From NCBI RefSeq assembly GCF_004944975.1, contig NZ_SPQG01000005.1, forward strand, positions 14,245-78,244: 64,000 nt of DNA, read 5' to 3'. Both the position numbers and the translations under genes were made by a program. The notes under the pieces are model-generated. The model made no database searches and was not told where the DNA came from. It was given only the letters and a program-made list of their open reading frames with translations. This document shows, one piece after another, positions 1 through 9,196 of the stretch. Source of the stretch: Halorhabdus amylolytica. Its GTDB lineage: Archaea > Halobacteriota > Halobacteria > Halobacteriales > Haloarculaceae. Each line of letters begins with the position of its first letter. The first letter of the stretch is position 1.

Positions 1-35
1 TCCCTCTATCGAGTATCAGTTCCAGGTTCGAGGGC

Positions 36-602
36 TCACTCCTCGAATACGTATATCGGGACCTTACAGTGCTGGCAGGCCAGCACTTTCGTGGGCCCTC
101 TGGGACCGTGTCCCCCACAGCAGGACTCGTTCATCGTGACCAGTTCGTTCGCACAGACGGGACACGAACTGAGAAACTGACGGAGTGATCTTGCGGCCAG
201 TCGGGCAGTTTCCGATGGGACACCGGTATCTTCCAGCGTCCGGACTGAGGCGACATCCGCGACCGCCAGTACGTGAGAGACCATCCTGTCGGCTTCGACG
301 CCACCCGTCCGTTCCTCGAGTGCGTAATAGGGCGTTCCGCGATACTCGGTTCGTTCCGCGTCGACGCCGGGATAGGTCTCTTCGATCTCGGCACTGAGTG
401 TCCGACCACGGAGGGCCGCCATCCGGTCGCGCCACTCACGGTGGAACTCCTCGGCAACCGTTACCTCTGCCTCGCCGAGGAGAACGTCGTTCTCGAGGAG
501 TATCTGGAGAATGCGTCTCCCCCGTCGTTCGGCCGGTTCCGTCCCGGCGATCCCCATGGAGACGGTCTCGTTCCCTCCGGTCGACGTGCTGTCTTCGCTC
601 AT
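36..602 (-). CDS. Hypothetical protein with C-terminal zinc-binding cysteines
   Basis: A 188-aa acidic protein that I cannot assign to a named family. The start at 602 is chosen because the downstream sequence (MSEDSTSTGG) has haloarchaeal composition, whereas the longer open frame to 944 is Arg-rich and looks non-coding. Residues about 30-145 look helical. The C-terminal 45 residues carry CPVC, then a CC pair in ESCCGGHG, then CQHC, which fits a treble-clef or ribbon zinc site. The stop is near the window edge, so no downstream partner is visible. It follows the GH31 gene in the same orientation with a 150-bp gap and may be independent. Function unknown. Confidence 0.75.
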   Translation of the reverse strand: MSEDSTSTGGNETVSMGIAGTEPAERRGRRILQILLENDVLLGEAEVTVAEEFHREWRDRMAALRGRTLSAEIEETYPGVDAERTEYRGTPYYALEERTGGVEADRMVSHVLAVADVASVRTLEDTGVPSETARLAARSLRQFLSSCPVCANELVTMNESCCGGHGPRGPTKVLACQHCKVPIYVFEE

Positions 603-754
603 CCCTAGCGGGGTCGGTTCAGCTCCCCTTAAATCTACTGACGGCGACCGGTGCGGACCGTGAACCGTCCGACGGGCGCCCCGTTCAGGATCGGTCGAAG
701 TCACGTGTGAGACGAGTTCGACAGTGAGCGAGCGGGCCGAACCCCGGCCGCCGT

Positions 755-3253
755 TCAGGGGCGGTCCAGATCGCGTTCGGTGTGGGAGCCGTCGTAGACG
801 GCCGTCGTCGGGTCCGTCGCCGGCTCGTGACCGACTGCATTCCCTTCGGAGACCACGGAGGCTTCGATCATCCGTTCCTCGCGGAGTTTGGGGAAGTCTC
901 CGTCGCGTTCCTCGACGACGAGCGTGTCGGTCGACTCGTCCCATCGAAGCGTCGTCCAGGCGTACTCGCCGTCCTCGTAGTCGTACCCGTCGCCCCGATC
1001 CTCGTAGACATCGAAGGACGCGTCAGCACCGGGATAGACCCGGATCTGCCACGGCGCGTCCGGGTTCTCCTCGGTGTGTTGCTTGACCGGCCCCATCGGC
1101 AGGATGCTTCCAGCCGGGACGAAGATTGGTACCTTTTCGAGAGGTGCGTCTGCCAGGATCGTCTGTCCACCGTCGTACCGCCGGCCGGTCCAGAAGTCGA
1201 ACCAGTCCGTCCCCTCCGGCAAGTACACTTCGCGGGCTTGGACTGTGCCGTCGAGCGGTTCGGACTCTGGTCCATAGTACATCGGTTCGGTCACAGGACA
1301 GACCATCAGCGACGGGCCGAACATGAACTGATCGACGATGTCGTGGACTGCCTCGTCCTCGCGGAAGTCGAAGGAAAGATGGCGGAACATCGTGTACTCG
1401 CGGTGGGTTTCCCACCCGGCCAGCGAGTAGATGTACGGCAACAATCGGTAACGTAGTTCGTCGAATTTCACGATCGTGTCGTAGGTTCGATCGCCCGGCT
1501 CGCCAAAGCGCCAGACCTCCCGCGGCGTGTCGGTCCCGTGAGAGCGCAACATCGGAAGGAAAGTCCCGAACTGGAACCACCGGGTGTACAGTTCCCGGTA
1601 GCCCTCGTCCTCGTGGCCATCCGGGTAGTTGCCGTCGATGAACCACTGCGGTGCGCTATCGACGAAGAACCCGCCGACATCCAGCGTCCACCTGGGATTC
1701 CCCGTCGCGGTGAATTGCAACCCATCGGCGATCTGTTTCTCGAGGCGGTCCCAGGTCGCCTCCACGTCGCCCGACCACGTAATCGCACCGTAACGGTGTT
1801 GGCCAGGATAGCCGCTACGTGTGAGATTCACGACCCGTTTGTCTTCGGTGGTTTCGCGTTGGCCCTCGTAGATCCCCTTCGAATGCAGGAGGGAATAGGC
1901 GTTGATGTATTCGGGATCGATGACCGTCTTGAGCGCGTTCGCATTGTGTCGCGTGCGCTCGAACGGCTGGAGTTCATCATCGAGGCTCCAGTCGGCGGCG
2001 TACGGTTCAGTCGAATCACACCACCAGGCGTCGACCCCGTGAGAGAACAGCCCGTCGTCGGCGTGCTTCCAGTACAGCGCCCGCGCGTTCGGGTCGAAGA
2101 CGTCGTAGTAACCCTGTTCGTTCTCCGGTCCGGGGACGATGTCCGTCTCGTCCATGATGAACCCGTTGTCCTCCATTTCCTTGCGGTCCCGACCGGAATG
2201 CATGTTCGGCCAGACGGAAATCATCAGCTTGACGCCGAGATCGTGGAGGTCCGCAGTCAATTGATCGGGATCGGGGAAGCGATCGGCGTCGAAGGACTTC
2301 TGTCCCCACTGGCCCCACTCGGCGTCCGGCTGGTTGTCCGGGGCGAAATTGGTCTCGCCCTCAGATGGCCAGTACTGCCAGTCCTGGACGATCACGTCGA
2401 GGGGGATCTCCCGATTCCGGTACTCCTCGACGACCGAGAGCAGTTCCGACTGGGTCTCGTAGCGTTCTTTCGACTGGACGAACCCATAAGCCCACTTCGG
2501 GAACAGCGTCGGATCACCGGTCAGGGCCCGGAACCCGGCGACGACATCGTCGAGGTCGGGGCCGGCGACGAAGTAGAACTCGAGCTGATCGTCACATTCC
2601 GACCAGAAGTACGAACCGTGTTGATCGTCGTGGAACGCGGCGAGGGAGTAAGTGTCCCAGAGGATACCGTACCCTCGCGTCGAGACGATCGCCGGCATCG
2701 CGACCTTCGTGTTCGTCTGGTAGAGGTGCTGCATGTGGTCGCGGTAATCGTCGATGCCCTCCTCGTGTTGTCCGAGGCCGTAGATCGCCTCGTCGTCCGC
2801 GAAGTCCAACGCTACTTTCGTCTCGTAAGCGGTTCTGGATAACGACGGTTCGGGCCCTGAGACGTCGTCCCCGACAGCCTTCTCCTCCGGGGACACTTCG
2901 GCGATGTGTTTGCCACCGCTGGTGGGCTCACCGACGTACCGGGTTCCATCGGCATCTCGCCAGGTGAACGCCGCCGTTTCACGGTCGACCGCCAGCGTCA
3001 CCTCGTCCGTCGAGACGGAACAGGTCTCACTTCCCGTTCGAACCGTCCAATCGACATCGTCGTCCGGAAGTGATTCCACAATGAAACTCCCGTCTGCGGG
3101 CGACACCGTTTCGCCCGTATAGACGACCCTGAAGACAGAATCGGTTACAGGCTCGACCCGCAGAACAGTAGCCGTCGATTCGGCTGCTGTCGAATCGGCA
3201 CCGACCGCGAACGTGACGCCGTCCGAGTCAGTACGCACAGTCTGTATACTCAT
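755..3253 (-). CDS. Glycoside hydrolase family 31 (alpha-glucosidase / alpha-xylosidase type)
   Basis: An 832-aa protein with the GH31 layout: an N-terminal beta-sandwich (about 15-215), a TIM barrel (about 235-620) and C-terminal beta domains. The nucleophile region reads WWCDSTEP, with Asp near residue 409. The acid/base region reads WSGDVEATW, with Asp near 493. GH31 enzymes cleave alpha-glucosidic or alpha-xylosidic bonds with retention; the exact substrate cannot be read from sequence. There is no signal peptide, so a cytoplasmic role on imported oligosaccharides is likely. Start: an upstream in-frame ATG at 3289 abuts the TATA-like box, so the ATG at 3253 (MSIQTVRT) is preferred. The IclR regulator and sugar kinase further along suggest a catabolic locus. 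Confidence 0.93.
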   Translation of the reverse strand: MSIQTVRTDSDGVTFAVGADSTAAESTATVLRVEPVTDSVFRVVYTGETVSPADGSFIVESLPDDDVDWTVRTGSETCSVSTDEVTLAVDRETAAFTWRDADGTRYVGEPTSGGKHIAEVSPEEKAVGDDVSGPEPSLSRTAYETKVALDFADDEAIYGLGQHEEGIDDYRDHMQHLYQTNTKVAMPAIVSTRGYGILWDTYSLAAFHDDQHGSYFWSECDDQLEFYFVAGPDLDDVVAGFRALTGDPTLFPKWAYGFVQSKERYETQSELLSVVEEYRNREIPLDVIVQDWQYWPSEGETNFAPDNQPDAEWGQWGQKSFDADRFPDPDQLTADLHDLGVKLMISVWPNMHSGRDRKEMEDNGFIMDETDIVPGPENEQGYYDVFDPNARALYWKHADDGLFSHGVDAWWCDSTEPYAADWSLDDELQPFERTRHNANALKTVIDPEYINAYSLLHSKGIYEGQRETTEDKRVVNLTRSGYPGQHRYGAITWSGDVEATWDRLEKQIADGLQFTATGNPRWTLDVGGFFVDSAPQWFIDGNYPDGHEDEGYRELYTRWFQFGTFLPMLRSHGTDTPREVWRFGEPGDRTYDTIVKFDELRYRLLPYIYSLAGWETHREYTMFRHLSFDFREDEAVHDIVDQFMFGPSLMVCPVTEPMYYGPESEPLDGTVQAREVYLPEGTDWFDFWTGRRYDGGQTILADAPLEKVPIFVPAGSILPMGPVKQHTEENPDAPWQIRVYPGADASFDVYEDRGDGYDYEDGEYAWTTLRWDESTDTLVVEERDGDFPKLREERMIEASVVSEGNAVGHEPATDPTTAVYDGSHTERDLDRP

Positions 3254-3287
3254 TGAAGCACCAACGTAGTTGGGTTCTCCACAAACC

Positions 3288-3297
3288 ATATTAAACC
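3288..3297 (-). promoter_or_regulatory. TATA-type promoter of the GH31 gene
   Basis: Read on the minus strand this is TTTAATA (3295-3289) preceded by a purine-rich BRE-like stretch. It would start transcription near 3266, giving a very short leader before the ATG at 3253 and arguing against the ATG at 3289. Assigned by position and composition only. Confidence 0.5.
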
Positions 3298-5127
3298 TTG
3301 TTCAATCATCCCCGGCGGTGGCCAACAGACGATCGCTGCTGTGAGAGATACCATACACCACGGGACCGGCGTGATCTTCGCTGGAACGCGAATTCCGTCC
3401 TCGACGACGTGTCACTCCAGGATAGATAGCTGGAACGAGCTACTGACACACCCTCAAATATGGTCAGAACCGATTCGGAAATGAACGAGCCCGAGTAGTT
3501 CGACTGCGTTCCTCAAAAAGGAACGGTGTCGTAAACGTTTGGGTGCCCGGACCCCGAATCCAGACGTTTGGGCTGAGGTCCCTCCCTATCGACGTTTACC
3601 GAACCGACCGCCGACACACGATACCAAATAACCCGAAAACGTCGATTCCGCTACTATACGGGGGCTGTCCTCAGCCCACTCGGGACGGATAGATAGTCCT
3701 CTTGAGGTGTGTAGTGAGGGAAATACGGACCGTTTGAGGCCGTGTTCCGCCCTCCCAGGACGTGAAATATGTTCCCCACAGAGGAACAGAGGTACAGAAA
3801 TGCCGAATTCGATCGTGTACGATGGCAACTACGTACAGTTGCGACGGTAGATCGAGACAGAAAACGACGTGGGAAGATGGGTCGTGAGTGGCCACAGCAC
3901 CAATATAATAACGACAGTACATCTGTTATGGGATGTAGGAACTGCACGTATCAGGAAGCCCCCGTTCGGGATTGTGGGCCTTCGGGTACGAAAACGACCA
4001 CGTGGGGTATCCGAAGAGAACAGTACTGGGCTCGATACTGGGGCGCCGATCGCGCCGGCCTATGGATCTGTGACAGCTCCGCAGAAGACTGGAACTCGTT
4101 GACTGGCTCCACTACGATCGACTCGACCGACTTTGGGGACGTTCCTCGAAGCACTCCCCAGCGGTGTTTCCCCTTCCGTACTCGGATCGAACCGCGAAGT
4201 CCGGTCGTTATCGTTTCGTCCCGAGACAGTCCTCTATCCGGCTATGGTGGTGGACCCAGGGCCGAAACCTCGAAACCACGATACTGTTGGGGTCCCCCCT
4301 AGACATATTAAATATCTCTGTTGGTTAAAGAATTGCAACAGAATAATTATATTTTTGCCGTCATCCCCATTCGCTGTTCGACAGGCCGAGAGCTGGTTTA
4401 GCTACGCTCTGTCCGAATCCACTGAATTCGGGCGATTTTGGGACGATATCTCCAATTTTCCGCGCGTGCTGTCTGAATCCCTAAATTGTCTCGAACATCG
4501 TATCACGTACCGATTGACGGTCGTCGTACCTCCTATATAGACAGTATTGGCCCCAATACTGGTGTTTGAGCTATTTCAAGTGATCTCTGGAACGTACCCG
4601 TTACCTTCCCAACCCCACTCATTGGTTATCTGATGGTTCCTCGATCTACCCGCCTTTATCACGAAGGGTTCCCCAGAACACTCAGATTAATTTTATATAT
4701 TCATATTTTATAAGTAGGAGGGAAAGACTAGTCACTGATCGATGCCAGCGTACCCCTCTCGGCAAAGAGTTGGTCAAACAGATGGAGTCGTCCCGTCAAG
4801 GAACGGAGCGGAATGAGTTTCCCGCCCCGTTCGACGACCCTGGGCGTGGTATTTCCCGGCCTCCGAAGTTCGAGACGTACGGGTCCGTGGCGGCGGACGA
4901 TGTGTCCGTCCGATCCACACACAGTTCCGTAGGGCTTCACGTCCGTTCCTCCTGAAGGAACAGGTTGAGACCTCCACGAGCGCGTGCATGTCCGAGAATC
5001 GTCACCTATACCATGTCTAATGTGCTCGAATGCCATACTATATCATAACGATTAATAACCTACTGAATCCGGATCTCGATTGAAAACTGGCGTCGCTGGA
5101 AACGACGTTCCCCAGAAGGGAATACCG
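3298..5127. other. Long AT-rich intergenic region without a supportable gene
   Basis: About 1.8 kb between the divergent GH31 and IclR genes. The short open frames here overlap on both strands and have no haloarchaeal acidic composition. There are repeated ACGTTTGGG words near 3535-3575, AT-rich patches at 4300-4350 and 4685-4712, and a GC-rich block at 4730-5000 whose minus-strand reading could be a decayed coding fragment. I see no rRNA, tRNA or intact transposase. It may hold decayed genes or regulatory RNA. Confidence 0.5.
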
Positions 5128-5137
5128 TTATTAAAAG
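5128..5137 (+). promoter_or_regulatory. TATA-type promoter of the IclR regulator
   Basis: TTATTAAAAG centred about 24 bp upstream of the ATG at 5156, which fits a leaderless transcript typical of haloarchaea. It also supports the chosen start. Confidence 0.55.
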
Positions 5138-5155
5138 CCGACGTGTACGCGGGGT

Positions 5156-5926
5156 ATGGGCAATCGTTCGGGTGCAGGTCCGCCGATCCAGTCGGTCGAC
5201 ATCACCTGTGATATCATCGACGTGATCGCGGAAGAAGGGCCGATCGGCGTCTCCAGATTGGCAGAAACTCTCGGCCGTTCGAAGAGCACGATCCACGACC
5301 ACGTGACGACGCTCGGTGAGAACGAGTTGATCGTCGAGCGCAATGGGGGGTACTGCCTCAGTCTGCGACTGGCGGGACTCTCCCGGCAGGCGAAGAAACA
5401 GCACTCTGATTTCTCGATCGTCCGAGAGGCCGTCGACGAACTATCGTCCAGAGTAGGAGAGCCTGCACACTTCGGCAGCGAGGACTTCGGTAACTTGGTC
5501 TACCTGTATCGTACTGATAACGACGCGGACGTCAGTCAGCCGTATCGGCCGGACGTCGAGGAACCACTCCACTGTACGGCTCTCGGGAAGGCCATCCTGG
5601 CATTCATGTCCGACGAACGAGTCGGGGAAATCATCGACACTCACGGACTCGAACGTCGGACGCCGAACACGATCGCGGATCGTGCCGAGCTCCTAGAGGA
5701 ATTGGAACGGATCCGGGCACAGAAATTCGCGACCGATGACGAAGAACTGGCCAACGGGATGCGTAGCGTCGCGGCGCCCATTATGGACGACGACGATCTG
5801 ATCGGTGCCATCGGCATCTTCGGTCCCGTCTCCAGGTTCGACGACGAGCGAATCGACAACGAACTCTCCGATCAGGTCAAGCGGGCCGCCAACCTGATCG
5901 AGATTAATTCCATGTTTTCCGAATGA
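5156..5926 (+). CDS. IclR family transcriptional regulator
   Basis: A 256-aa protein with a winged helix-turn-helix at about residues 12-65 (LAETLGRSKSTIHDHVTTL is the recognition region) followed by an IclR effector-binding domain at about 80-250. In that domain HCTALGKAILAFM and the late ANGMRSVAAPI / GAIGIFGP segments are the family signatures. IclR proteins bind sugar-acid or aromatic metabolites and control neighbouring catabolic operons. The convergent PfkB kinase and the divergent GH31 gene make sugar catabolism the likely target. The last 22 residues (RAANLIEINSMFSE) form the terminal helix. The effector is unknown. Confidence 0.93.
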   Translation: MGNRSGAGPPIQSVDITCDIIDVIAEEGPIGVSRLAETLGRSKSTIHDHVTTLGENELIVERNGGYCLSLRLAGLSRQAKKQHSDFSIVREAVDELSSRVGEPAHFGSEDFGNLVYLYRTDNDADVSQPYRPDVEEPLHCTALGKAILAFMSDERVGEIIDTHGLERRTPNTIADRAELLEELERIRAQKFATDDEELANGMRSVAAPIMDDDDLIGAIGIFGPVSRFDDERIDNELSDQVKRAANLIEINSMFSE

Positions 5927-6022
5927 GAAACAGTGGGCGAAAAGAGTAACCGATCAACGTCTTGAGCGAACAGGGAACGGCCGAACTGGCACGTAGCGGT
6001 CCGGATAGTCCATACGTCGACG

Positions 6023-7144
6023 TCACGTTCGCCAGTTCTCGATGGAATAGGAACGGAGGAAGCTATTGAGATCCTCGGTGGTCGGAATACTTCCCTGCCG
6101 GACGAAGTACCCGGCGATCGCGTTCCCGAGTGCAACTGTTTCGTGGGGAGGGAGTTCCAGGATCAGGCCCATGATGATTCCGGCGTTGAAGTAGTCGCCA
6201 ACGCCGGTAGTCGAAACCGGATTGTCGGTCTGGGGGACACCGATGCTGACTTGCTCCGAATCGGTTACTAACACGGATCGGGTCGCCCGATGGGTGACAA
6301 AGCGAGTGACACCCAGTTCCGCTCGTGCTTTGGCCGCCGTTTCCATCTGTGATCGATCACCTCCAGTCGAACCGGACAGCGCCGCGATGTCCTCAGTCTC
6401 GAACTGGTTCGCCGAGACGGTGACCGGGACCTGCTCGTCGAGTCGAGACAACATCTCACCACCTCGTTGAACGACCGAATTCGGTCGCTTACCGATGTTC
6501 CCCGGGTCGACGAGGACGTGTTTCGGCGGCGAATCGAGTGACGGGAGGAGTTCTTCATGTAATCCTTCGAGTATCGAATGCAAGTCACTGATTTCGGCCC
6601 AGTAGCCGATACTGAGCAGTGCGGCACCGTCTAAGTGCGTGGCGAGTCGATCGAATCCGACTTCCTCACTGAGTGTCGTCCAATCGAGAAACTGCATCCC
6701 TCCTGCCTCCGTCAGCATGAACTTCCAGTCGTCGAACTCGATCGCATCCGTGTACGCCGGATCGCCGAGGGATTCGAGTTCAGACCCACGAAAATCCTCG
6801 CGGAAAATCTCATTGGGCGGCTGTCCGAACATCCCGATCATTACCGGATCGTACGCCAATTGTTCGAGGACGCGCGAAATGTGACAGGTATGACCGCCGA
6901 CTCTCCTGTTTGGAGTTGTCCACTTCAGGAGTAGCGACCGCTCTGCTCGTGCTGCCGCCGAAATCTGCTCACCGAGCTCGGCGAGATGATGGACACGACG
7001 AGAGATCTCCTGATCAGGCCCGTCATTGACGATCTCCCGAATGCGATCGACGTACCCGTCGAACCCGAGAACGACCTTCTCACCCCCTAACTCCGCCGGG
7101 ATGTTCGCTATATCGGAGTCCCGAAGCCCGTCCATATGAGACAT
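6023..7144 (-). CDS. PfkB-family carbohydrate kinase
   Basis: A 373-aa ribokinase-fold kinase. The N-terminal VVLGFDGYVDRI segment is a substrate-side motif of a PfkB subclade. The C-terminal STTGVGDYFNAG motif holds the anion hole and the catalytic Asp. RRVGGHTCHISRVLEQL is the GG-containing sugar-binding motif. It would phosphorylate a sugar or sugar acid with ATP in the cytoplasm; the substrate is unknown. Starts at 7159 (GTG), 7144 (ATG) and 7135 (ATG) are all possible. A TATA-like ATATACG at about 7170-7176 favours 7144 with little or no leader. It is convergent with the IclR gene and probably shares its regulation, which is an inference from context. Confidence 0.9.
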   Translation of the reverse strand: MSHMDGLRDSDIANIPAELGGEKVVLGFDGYVDRIREIVNDGPDQEISRRVHHLAELGEQISAAARAERSLLLKWTTPNRRVGGHTCHISRVLEQLAYDPVMIGMFGQPPNEIFREDFRGSELESLGDPAYTDAIEFDDWKFMLTEAGGMQFLDWTTLSEEVGFDRLATHLDGAALLSIGYWAEISDLHSILEGLHEELLPSLDSPPKHVLVDPGNIGKRPNSVVQRGGEMLSRLDEQVPVTVSANQFETEDIAALSGSTGGDRSQMETAAKARAELGVTRFVTHRATRSVLVTDSEQVSIGVPQTDNPVSTTGVGDYFNAGIIMGLILELPPHETVALGNAIAGYFVRQGSIPTTEDLNSFLRSYSIENWRT

Positions 7145-7857
7145 GTCCCGTTGTTCCACTTCTAGATACGTATATGTTAGTACACCGAGCGAGTGATCGA
7201 TGTCTGTGGTGGATATCAGGCCGACCGAGGCGAGAGTATCCCCACTCTACCAATACATCAAGATAACATACAACATATTTAGATTATGTGTCTGCTGGAA
7301 AATTATCGCTGTAAGTCCAGCGCGGCTCGAACGGACGAAGTGATTGGTCGTCTGCAGTTACTATCGGATCGAGTCGGAGTAGACGAAGTTACGGCCAGCA
7401 ATTTCCCGTTCAGATCTCCTTTTGTCGGCTTTGGATCTATAGATGGACTGTCTCGATCGCAGATATCCTTATCGAAGCAAACTGCTGTCGATATTCGGTA
7501 TAACGTCGGTATCTGGCGCTTTAGCCCCCGTTCAGATAATCACCGTCGACGAATCTCCACAGAGACGTCAGAGTCATCTGAATAGGAGAGGCATGGACGC
7601 CGCCACAAGAAACGATCGATGACGAAATCATATATTACCCTATACCTCTAAGAAAATATAATTTTATTTACCAGAATCGGATGGCTTCGAACCCGGATTT
7701 CGATGTCACACGGTAGGATGACACCGCAGACGAACCGGAGACAGTCAAAAACTGAGATGAAGACGGGCGGACGAAAAGACGAACCGTGGTCGACAGGACG
7801 AGCCGTCCCGAACGTTTCCGGGTCCGCCGACGTGGCGTGGAGGGGCCTGCGAGGGAG
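7145..7857. other. Intergenic region, AT-rich
   Basis: About 0.7 kb between the divergently placed promoter of the kinase and the end of purK. It contains an AT-rich stretch at 7625-7675 that could be a promoter. The short open frames (for example 7286-7585) lack the acidic composition of real genes here. I see no RNA gene. Confidence 0.45.
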
Positions 7858-9048
7858 TCACTGGAACGTCAATTCGTCGCGAATCTCGCGAGTCTCTTCG
7901 AGCAACGCCGCTGGATCGCGATCGTCGTTCCCGACGGTCGTGACGTGGCCCATCTTCCGCAGGTGATAGACCTCCCGCTTGCCGTAGTAATGCATCGACG
8001 CGCCGTCGGCTTCGAGAACGCGATCGACGTTCCGAAGCGTCGCCTGTTGTCGCCCGTCGACATCCCCAAGGATGTTCGTCGTTACCGTCGGTGAGCGGCG
8101 GTCGGTTGCTCCCAGCGGCCAGCCGGCGACTGCCCGCAAGTGTTGTTCGAACTGTGAGGTCAGACTGCCTTCGATCGTCCAGTGCCCGGAATTGTGCGGC
8201 CGGGGTGCGATCTCGTTGAGCAGGATGTCACCGTTCGCTGTCTCGAAGAGTTCGATCCCGAAGACGCCCCGTCCGTCCAGCACGTCCAGGACGTCCATGG
8301 CGACTTCACGGGCGCGTTCTCGAACGGCGGGATCAGCCCGGGCCGGTGAGACTGTCTCCCGGAGGATCTCCTCGCGGTGGATCGTCTCGGTGACGGGGAA
8401 CGTATCGCGCTCGTCGTCACCCTGCACACCCATGACAGCGAGTTCACGCTCGAAGTCGACGAACCCCTCGACCATCGCCGCGCCGGACGGATCCCCCAGG
8501 TTCACGCCGGGAGCGGCCTCGACGATCGTCTCGAAAGCGCCCTCTAGGTCTTCCGGTGACTCGATCGGAACGTTCCCGCGACCGTCGTACCCGCCCTCGC
8601 GGGCCTTCAACATCGCGGGATAGCCCAGCTCATCGAGTGCGTCCCCCAGTTCGTCGACCGAGTCGACACCGCGAAACGGTGGCACCGGGACTCCCGCGTC
8701 TTCGAGGCGGCGCTTCTGGACGAGTTTGTCCTCGATCGTCCGGAGCGTGTCGGGATGCGGGTGAACCGGCGTCCCTGTCTCCTCGCTCACGGAATCGAGG
8801 ACGTCCGTCCCGGCGAGTTCGATCTCGTAGGTGAGGTAGTCCGACCGTTCGGCGAGTTCCGTCAACGCCTCGCGATCGTCGAAATCGGCGACGATCTGTT
8901 CGCGAACGACCGGCGAGGCCGGTGCCTCGGGCGTCGGGTCGACCACGAGCAGGTCCATCCCCAGCGGTGTTGCCGCCTCTCCGAGCATCCGGGCGAGTTG
9001 CCCGCCGCCGACGACGCCGACGGTCGGGCCGGGTAGCGTTCTGGCCAT
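7858..9048 (-). CDS. purK: N5-carboxyaminoimidazole ribonucleotide synthase
   Basis: A 396-aa ATP-grasp enzyme that converts AIR, ATP and bicarbonate to N5-CAIR in purine synthesis. It opens with the Rossmann-like TVGVVGGGQLARMLGEAA. The central ATP-grasp domain (about 105-300) includes PAMLKAREGGYDGRGN, the loop that positions ATP, and GVFGIELFETANGDILLNEIAPRPHNSGHWT, with the metal-binding Glu and Asn. The C-terminal domain ends the protein. The usual partner purE is not in this window, neither before nor after it. ATG at 9048 directly precedes the first strand, so the start is secure. Confidence 0.96.
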   Translation of the reverse strand: MARTLPGPTVGVVGGGQLARMLGEAATPLGMDLLVVDPTPEAPASPVVREQIVADFDDREALTELAERSDYLTYEIELAGTDVLDSVSEETGTPVHPHPDTLRTIEDKLVQKRRLEDAGVPVPPFRGVDSVDELGDALDELGYPAMLKAREGGYDGRGNVPIESPEDLEGAFETIVEAAPGVNLGDPSGAAMVEGFVDFERELAVMGVQGDDERDTFPVTETIHREEILRETVSPARADPAVRERAREVAMDVLDVLDGRGVFGIELFETANGDILLNEIAPRPHNSGHWTIEGSLTSQFEQHLRAVAGWPLGATDRRSPTVTTNILGDVDGRQQATLRNVDRVLEADGASMHYYGKREVYHLRKMGHVTTVGNDDRDPAALLEETREIRDELTFQ

Positions 9049-9097
9049 GGGTACCTCGCGGTTCCCCAGTCGTAGTCAAAAGGGTTGCCCTGGAGAT

Positions 9098-9192
9098 CGA
9101 CGACGAACTACGGCGAAAGAGCGTCCCTGAGAACGCCGCATCGAAGCGACGTCCGAATACGACCGACGACGAACCACGGTAGAGGAGCGTCC
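9098..9192. repeat. Imperfect 29-bp direct repeat upstream of purK
   Basis: Two copies (9098-9126 and 9164-9192) begin CGACGACGAAC and end GAGCGTCC, with about five mismatches. They lie in the 148-bp gap between agl23 and purK. Possibly a duplicated regulatory segment; no function is shown. Confidence 0.45.
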
Positions 9193-9196
9193 GGTG

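Noticed and set aside
1538-2842. 434-aa plus-strand ORF
   Set aside because: Antisense to the GH31 gene, rich in Val/Arg/Ile repeats from the complementary codons, with no family signature.
3586-4540. Several overlapping ORFs of 70-180 aa in the AT-rich gap
   Set aside because: Overlap on both strands, no acidic bias, no promoter-start agreement.
7286-7585. 99-aa ORF upstream of the PfkB gene
   Set aside because: Starts inside the AT-rich promoter region; Ser/Arg-rich, not haloarchaeal in composition.
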